Shown piece after piece: positions 60,467 through 64,000 of a stretch of 64,000 nt of DNA. The notes beneath the pieces are model-generated. The model was not told the origin of the DNA, did no database searches, and saw only the letters and a list, made by a program, of their open reading frames with translations. Each line of letters begins with the position of its first letter. Position 1 is the first letter of the stretch. A program made the translations under genes and the position numbers. Location: the NCBI RefSeq assembly GCF_024343615.1, contig NZ_RJUB01000001.1, positions 1-64,000 on the forward strand, given 5' to 3'. The stretch is from Ferruginibacter sp. HRS2-29 (lineage in GTDB: Bacteria > Bacteroidota > Bacteroidia > Chitinophagales > Chitinophagaceae).

Positions 60467-61516
60467 ATGACCGAATCAGTCACCAATTATAAAATATTAC
60501 CCGAAGTCGCCATCGTTATCCTTAACTGGAACGGGCGGGCGTATCTCGAAAAATTTTTGCCTTCGGTAATGGCATCCACCTATGCAAACAAACGCGTAAT
60601 AGTTGCTGACAATGCCTCTACAGACGATTCCATTTCATTTTTGAAAGAACATTATCCCGCAGTAGAAATCATCCTCAACACTACCAACCTGGGATTTGCA
60701 GGGGGATACAATACCTCACTGAAGCAGGTGCAAAGCGATTATTATGTATTGCTCAACAGTGATGTGGAAGTAACAGAAAACTGGATCGAACCGGTGGTCT
60801 CGTTGATGGAATCGGATAAATTGATTGCCGCATGTCAGCCTAAATTATTGAGTTATCATCAAAAAGATGAATTTGAGTATGCCGGCGCCTGCGGCGGATG
60901 GATGGATAATTTCGGGTATGCGTTCGCAAGAGGAAGGATATTTGATAAATGTGAGAAAGATCGGAAACAATATGATACGGTGCAGCAATGTTTTTGGGCC
61001 AGTGGAGCCGCATTGTTCATCCGGGCAAAAAATTATCATGCCGCCGGCGGCCTCGACGAATATTTTTTTGCGCACCAGGAAGAGATAGATCTCTGCTGGA
61101 GATTACAGCTGGCAGGATATAAAGTGTATGTACAACCCGCATCGGTTGTGTATCATGTAGGCGGCGGTACTTTACCAAAAGGCAACAGCCGTAAGAACTA
61201 TCTCAACTTTCGCAACAACCTTATCATGTTGTATAAAAATTATACCTGGCAGGCCGCCATCTGGAAAATACCTTTCAGGATGATACTGGATGGAGTGGCG
61301 GCAGTGAAAGGATTGGTAAGTGGCGACGGCGGGTATTTTATCATGGTGATCAAAGCGCACCTTCACTTTTGGAAGTGGGTGCTGATGGAAAAAAAGAGAT
61401 CAGTTTTTGCGGAAAATAAAAATGGTAAAGTGACCGGGGTATATGGTGGCAGCATTGTGTGGGATCATTTTATCCGTAAGAAAAATACCTTTTTAGAAAT
61501 TATTGGCAACAAATAA
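60467..61516 (+). CDS. Family 2 glycosyltransferase
   Basis: A 349-residue GT-A fold enzyme: VAIVILNWNGRAYLEKFLPS, VIVADNASTDDSISFLKEHY, GFAGGYNTSLKQV and DYYVLLNSDVEV (DxD-type SDVE), with EEIDLCWRLQLAGYKVYVQP near the middle. It probably transfers a sugar in cell-envelope or O-antigen synthesis; donor and acceptor are unknown. A weak hydrophobic segment near the C terminus could touch the membrane. No other glycan-synthesis genes are adjacent. Confidence 0.9.
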   Translation: MTESVTNYKILPEVAIVILNWNGRAYLEKFLPSVMASTYANKRVIVADNASTDDSISFLKEHYPAVEIILNTTNLGFAGGYNTSLKQVQSDYYVLLNSDVEVTENWIEPVVSLMESDKLIAACQPKLLSYHQKDEFEYAGACGGWMDNFGYAFARGRIFDKCEKDRKQYDTVQQCFWASGAALFIRAKNYHAAGGLDEYFFAHQEEIDLCWRLQLAGYKVYVQPASVVYHVGGGTLPKGNSRKNYLNFRNNLIMLYKNYTWQAAIWKIPFRMILDGVAAVKGLVSGDGGYFIMVIKAHLHFWKWVLMEKKRSVFAENKNGKVTGVYGGSIVWDHFIRKKNTFLEIIGNK

Positions 61517-61536
61517 TTTTTTTTCAACGTAAGCCC

Positions 61537-61544
61537 TTATTTTT
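61537..61544 (+). promoter_or_regulatory. Bacteroidota -7 box of the small membrane-protein gene
   Basis: TATTTTTG within CCCTTATTTTTGCAATC; the same 17-bp block recurs at 61796-61812 upstream of tRNA-Gly. Confidence 0.5.
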
Positions 61545-61564
61545 GCAATCGAAAATCAACGCTA

Positions 61565-61768
61565 ATGCAACAGGAAACTTTAGAAAATCAAGGTAAAGAT
61601 TTTGCTCACAACTGGGTCTCTTCTTCACGTTTTATCTGGTTCTGCCAGGTGTTTTTAGTACTGGCTTTCGTATTGGGCGGGTGTTACAACCTATATACAC
61701 ATCGTTACAAAGGCAAGCCTGAAGTGACTGTTCCGGAAAATACTTTGTATAATCCAAAATATAAATAA
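61565..61768 (+). CDS. Hypothetical small membrane protein, 67 residues
   Basis: One central hydrophobic helix (about 20-42, WFCQVFLVLAFVLGGCYNLY) with short polar ends. Family unknown. It has its own promoter and is followed by the tRNA-Gly promoter, so it is a stand-alone transcript. Confidence 0.6.
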   Translation: MQQETLENQGKDFAHNWVSSSRFIWFCQVFLVLAFVLGGCYNLYTHRYKGKPEVTVPENTLYNPKYK

Positions 61769-61799
61769 AAATATTTTTTGGAGATTGTAAAACAACCCT

Positions 61800-61807
61800 T
61801 ATTTTTG
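61800..61807 (+). promoter_or_regulatory. Bacteroidota -7 box of tRNA-Gly
   Basis: TATTTTTG in a 17-bp block identical to the one at 61533-61549; 34 bases before the tRNA start. Confidence 0.5.
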
Positions 61808-61841
61808 CAATCCGAAAAACAAAAAGTTCTTTTTTAATAAC

Positions 61842-61914
<73 letters not shown>

Positions 61915-61924
61915 CAGAGACAAA

Positions 61925-61952
61925 GATCCCGACCTAGTCGGGATTTTTTTTC
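61925..61952 (+). terminator. tRNA-Gly terminator
   Basis: Stem ATCCCGA/TCGGGAT with a run of eight T. Confidence 0.9.
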
Positions 61953-61968
61953 TTTAAAAATCAGTGTC

Positions 61969-62054
61969 ACCCGGGTGGTGAAACTGGTAGACACGCGGGA
62001 CTTAAAATCCCGTTCCCAGCAATGGGAGTGACGGTTCAATTCCGTTCCCGGGTA
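61969..62054 (+). tRNA. tRNA-Leu (TAA)
   Basis: An 86-nt class II tRNA with acceptor ACCCGGG/CCCGGGT, anticodon loop CTTAAAA (anticodon TAA) and a long variable arm (TTCCCAGCAATGGGAGT). CCA is not encoded. Reads UUA codons. Confidence 0.93.
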
Positions 62055-62056
62055 CG

Positions 62057-62087
62057 AAGCCTCAATAAATCTATTGAGGCTTTTTTT
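62057..62087 (+). terminator. tRNA-Leu (TAA) terminator
   Basis: Stem AGCCTCAATA/TATTGAGGCT with a short loop, then seven T. Confidence 0.9.
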
Positions 62088-62162
62088 ATGGTCAATAGTG
62101 AATAGGCAATAGTGAAACCTTCGAAATTTTTAATGCCTAGCTGAGCCTTTAAGATTGCATTT

Positions 62163-62197
62163 CAATTCGTGTAATTCGCTTAATTCGTGTAATTTTA
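62163..62197 (+). repeat. Tandem word ATTCGTGTA upstream of the histidine kinase gene
   Basis: Three near-copies of AATTCGTGTAATTCG-type words, on one strand only. The same word occurs at 63462-63500 ahead of tRNA-Leu (GAG). Confidence 0.65.
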
Positions 62198-62200
62198 GAG

Positions 62201-63352
62201 ATGTTCTCCACTCTTTTCAATTGGCGCACCATCCTTGCATTGATCGCTATTGCCATCATTTGCGTAAGCGTGTTCTTCTCTAATTTCCTTGCAAAAAAAA
62301 TAGCCAATGAAGAAAAACAAAAGATCGAACAATGGGTAGAAGCCGTGAATGAAACCAATAATCTCAATACTACGTCCACGATCCTCTCGAGCAAAGTACT
62401 TACGGAAAATAACAGGGACATCCCCATGATCGCTGTTACAGAAACAGATAGCATCCTGGATCATTACAATCTCGACAGCATACAGGTAGCCACCGACAAG
62501 AATTATATACAAAAAAAACTGGAGGAATTTAAAAATGCCAATGCGCCCATCATCTGGAAAAACCCTTATGATCCCAAACAAAACAACCTCGTATATTATG
62601 GCGAATCTTCTTTGCTGAAACAGATCCGTTATTTCCCGATCGTGCAATTATTTGTGGTGGCAATTTTCATCATCATCATTTTATATGCTATCAGCACCCG
62701 CAATAAAAGCACGCAAAACCAGGTATGGGCGGGCATGGCGAAGGAAACGGCGCATCAACTGGGCACTCCTATTTCCTCGCTGCAGGGCTGGGTAGAAATG
62801 CTCAAGGACATGGAAGGAAATGAAAAGATAGCTGCCGAAATGAGTAAGGATGTGCAGCGCCTCATGCTGGTGAGCGACCGGTTTGGAAAGATCGGCAGTA
62901 CGCCACAGCTCGAAGAATCGGATCTTGTGACGCAGGTAGAAAACATGATGGCCTATATAAAACGCAGGGCCCCGGAGAAGGTGAATTTCAGCATAGAGAC
63001 CTATGGCGAAACAGAAATCACCGCGATGATAAACCCGCCATTGTTTGACTGGGTAATAGAAAATCTCCTGAAAAATGCCCTCGACGCCATGGATGGCCGT
63101 GGTAACATTTCCATCTCTATCCGGAATGAAACCACCCAGGTGGCTATTGATGTAAAAGATACGGGCAAAGGCATCAGCAAAAAGAATATCAGCCAGGTCT
63201 TCAAACCCGGTTTTACCACCAAAAAACGCGGTTGGGGGTTGGGACTGTCGCTGAGCAAAAGGATCATCGACCAATACCATAAAGGGGAATTATATGTAAA
63301 ACAGTCAGAACCCGGCAAAGGAACTACCTTCCGGATATTGTTAAAAAAGTGA
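62201..63352 (+). CDS. Sensor histidine kinase
   Basis: A 383-residue membrane histidine kinase. Two membrane segments (about 10-30 and 150-170) enclose a roughly 120-residue periplasmic sensor. The DHp box is KETAHQLGTPISSLQGW (H around 187), and the ATPase domain has an N box (WVIENLLKNALDAMDGRG) and G boxes (DVKDTGKGIS; GWGLGLSLSKRI). No response regulator gene is adjacent in the window, so its partner is elsewhere. The signal is unknown. Confidence 0.9.
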   Translation: MFSTLFNWRTILALIAIAIICVSVFFSNFLAKKIANEEKQKIEQWVEAVNETNNLNTTSTILSSKVLTENNRDIPMIAVTETDSILDHYNLDSIQVATDKNYIQKKLEEFKNANAPIIWKNPYDPKQNNLVYYGESSLLKQIRYFPIVQLFVVAIFIIIILYAISTRNKSTQNQVWAGMAKETAHQLGTPISSLQGWVEMLKDMEGNEKIAAEMSKDVQRLMLVSDRFGKIGSTPQLEESDLVTQVENMMAYIKRRAPEKVNFSIETYGETEITAMINPPLFDWVIENLLKNALDAMDGRGNISISIRNETTQVAIDVKDTGKGISKKNISQVFKPGFTTKKRGWGLGLSLSKRIIDQYHKGELYVKQSEPGKGTTFRILLKK

Positions 63353-63461
63353 ATAGTGAAATCTTCGAAGTTTGCATGGGTATACAAATCTGTACAACCT
63401 GCATCTCTATTCGTGTATGTTATGCTAAAAATTTATGTCTTTCCATTTATCCTCTAAAAAA

Positions 63462-63500
63462 TTCGTGTAATTCGTGTAATTCGTTTTTAATTCGTGTAAT
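63462..63500 (+). repeat. Tandem ATTCGTGTA words upstream of tRNA-Leu (GAG)
   Basis: Copies of ATTCGTGTA in one orientation, a variant of the tandem-word repeats seen elsewhere. Confidence 0.65.
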
Positions 63501-63505
63501 CTATA

Positions 63506-63513
63506 TATATTTG
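63506..63513 (+). promoter_or_regulatory. Bacteroidota -7 box of tRNA-Leu (GAG)
   Basis: TATATTTG matches TAnnTTTG, 14 bases before the tRNA start. Confidence 0.5.
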
Positions 63514-63527
63514 CATTCCTCAAAAAT

Positions 63528-63614
63528 GCGGTCATGGCGAAATTGGTAGACGCACTACCTTGAGGTGGTAGCGCCCACACAACGGGCGTGTCAGTTCGAA
63601 TCTGATTGACCGCA
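63528..63614 (+). tRNA. tRNA-Leu (GAG)
   Basis: An 87-nt class II tRNA: acceptor GCGGTCA/TGACCGC, anticodon stem CTACC/GGTAG with loop TTGAGGT (anticodon GAG), a long variable arm (CGCCCACACAACGGGCGT), T loop TTCGAAT. CCA not encoded. Reads CUC/CUU codons. Confidence 0.93.
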
Positions 63615-63616
63615 CA

Positions 63617-63645
63617 AGCCTTTCCCTCACGGGAGAGGCTTTTTA
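63617..63645 (+). terminator. tRNA-Leu (GAG) terminator
   Basis: Stem AGCCTTTCCC/GGGAGAGGCT (one G-T pair) with a TCAC loop and a T-run. Confidence 0.85.
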
Positions 63646-63674
63646 TTTATATTTATACCTTAAACCGGATCATT

Positions 63675-64000
63675 ATGCCTAACGATATTAAGTGCCCCAA
63701 TTGCGGCCACGAATTTGACGTGGAAAACGTACTTGCAGCGGATATAGAAAAAAAATACCAGCAGAAATACCAGGCCGACCTCAAAAGATCTCTCGGAAAA
63801 ATAGACGAAGAAAAAAAGAAACTCGAAGCCGAGCAGCAATTATTTGAAGAAAAGAAGAAACAGGAAAATGAATTGTTTGCACAAAAGATCCAGAAAGAAC
63901 GCCTGAAGCTGGAAACCGAAATACAACAACAGCTGACCAAAAGCATTTCTTCAGATTACGAAAACAGGATCCGTGTATTGCAGGAAAACAGCAACAACAC
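63675..64000 (+). CDS. DUF2130-family protein, 5' part
   Basis: The first 108 codons of a gene running off the right edge. A zinc-ribbon-like start (IKCPNCGHEFDVENVL) leads into a long Lys/Glu-rich coiled coil (EEKKKLEAEQQLFEEKKKQE), matching DUF2130 proteins, which continue with a nuclease-like domain not seen here. The start is an ATG after a suitable spacer from the tRNA-Leu terminator. Function unknown. Confidence 0.8.
   Translation, partial: MPNDIKCPNCGHEFDVENVLAADIEKKYQQKYQADLKRSLGKIDEEKKKLEAEQQLFEEKKKQENELFAQKIQKERLKLETEIQQQLTKSISSDYENRIRVLQENSNN

Overview
The window looks like chromosome from a Bacteroidota bacterium, most likely the family Chitinophagaceae. Evidence: a SusC/SusD pair, a PorW/SprE-type secretion component, Bacteroidota -7 boxes of the form TAnnTTTG upstream of many genes and tRNAs, class I fructose-bisphosphate aldolase, DUF1456 and DHCW-cupin proteins, and mid-40s GC judged by eye. 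The family assignment is inference; there is no rRNA here.

Layout. 1-400: a tiny GIY-YIG nuclease gene set between tRNA T-arm-like sequences. 387-5380: an arsenic island of about 5 kb (arsR, arsM, ACR3 pump, metallophosphoesterase, GcvH-like protein, a frameshifted lipoprotein gene and an integrase remnant), bounded by 26-bp direct repeats of a tRNA 3' end. 5.6-33 kb: mostly housekeeping genes (clpS-aat N-degron pair, tex, DnaQ/GIY-YIG fusion, valS, Lrp-ahcY, HPF, a large S74 autochaperone repeat protein, aldolase, ene-reductase, DNA glycosylase, two acidic proteins, ferritin, acetyltransferases). 33-43 kb: envelope and cell-shape genes (PBP1A, PorW-like protein, a bactofilin with a membrane partner, AtpZ/AtpI-type proteins, SprT-like protein, an ECF sigma/anti-sigma pair). 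43-59.5 kb: a polysaccharide utilisation locus (LacI regulator, SusC, SusD, lipoprotein, two GH2 enzymes, GH88, beta-helix lyase-like protein, SDR, UxuA). 59.5-64 kb: DUF3050, glycosyltransferase, three tRNAs, a histidine kinase and the start of a DUF2130 gene.

How genes work together. arsR and arsM carry the same near-palindromic operator, so arsenite should release ArsR from both promoters. ArsM would then methylate and ACR3 would export arsenic. The GcvH-like protein keeps its lipoyl lysine, and lipoyl dithiols bind As(III), which makes it the most intriguing member of the operon. In the polysaccharide locus, SusC/D import uronic-acid oligosaccharides, the lyase-like protein and GH88 would make and process unsaturated uronides, the GH2 enzymes trim, and SDR plus UxuA feed the hexuronate pathway.

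Between genes, many gaps hold short tandem words of 7-9 bp in inverted orientation. Each locus has its own word, and one such stretch lies in frame inside valS. Two 183-bp palindromes and a diverged third copy share a core sequence. These repeats are the least explained structure in the window.
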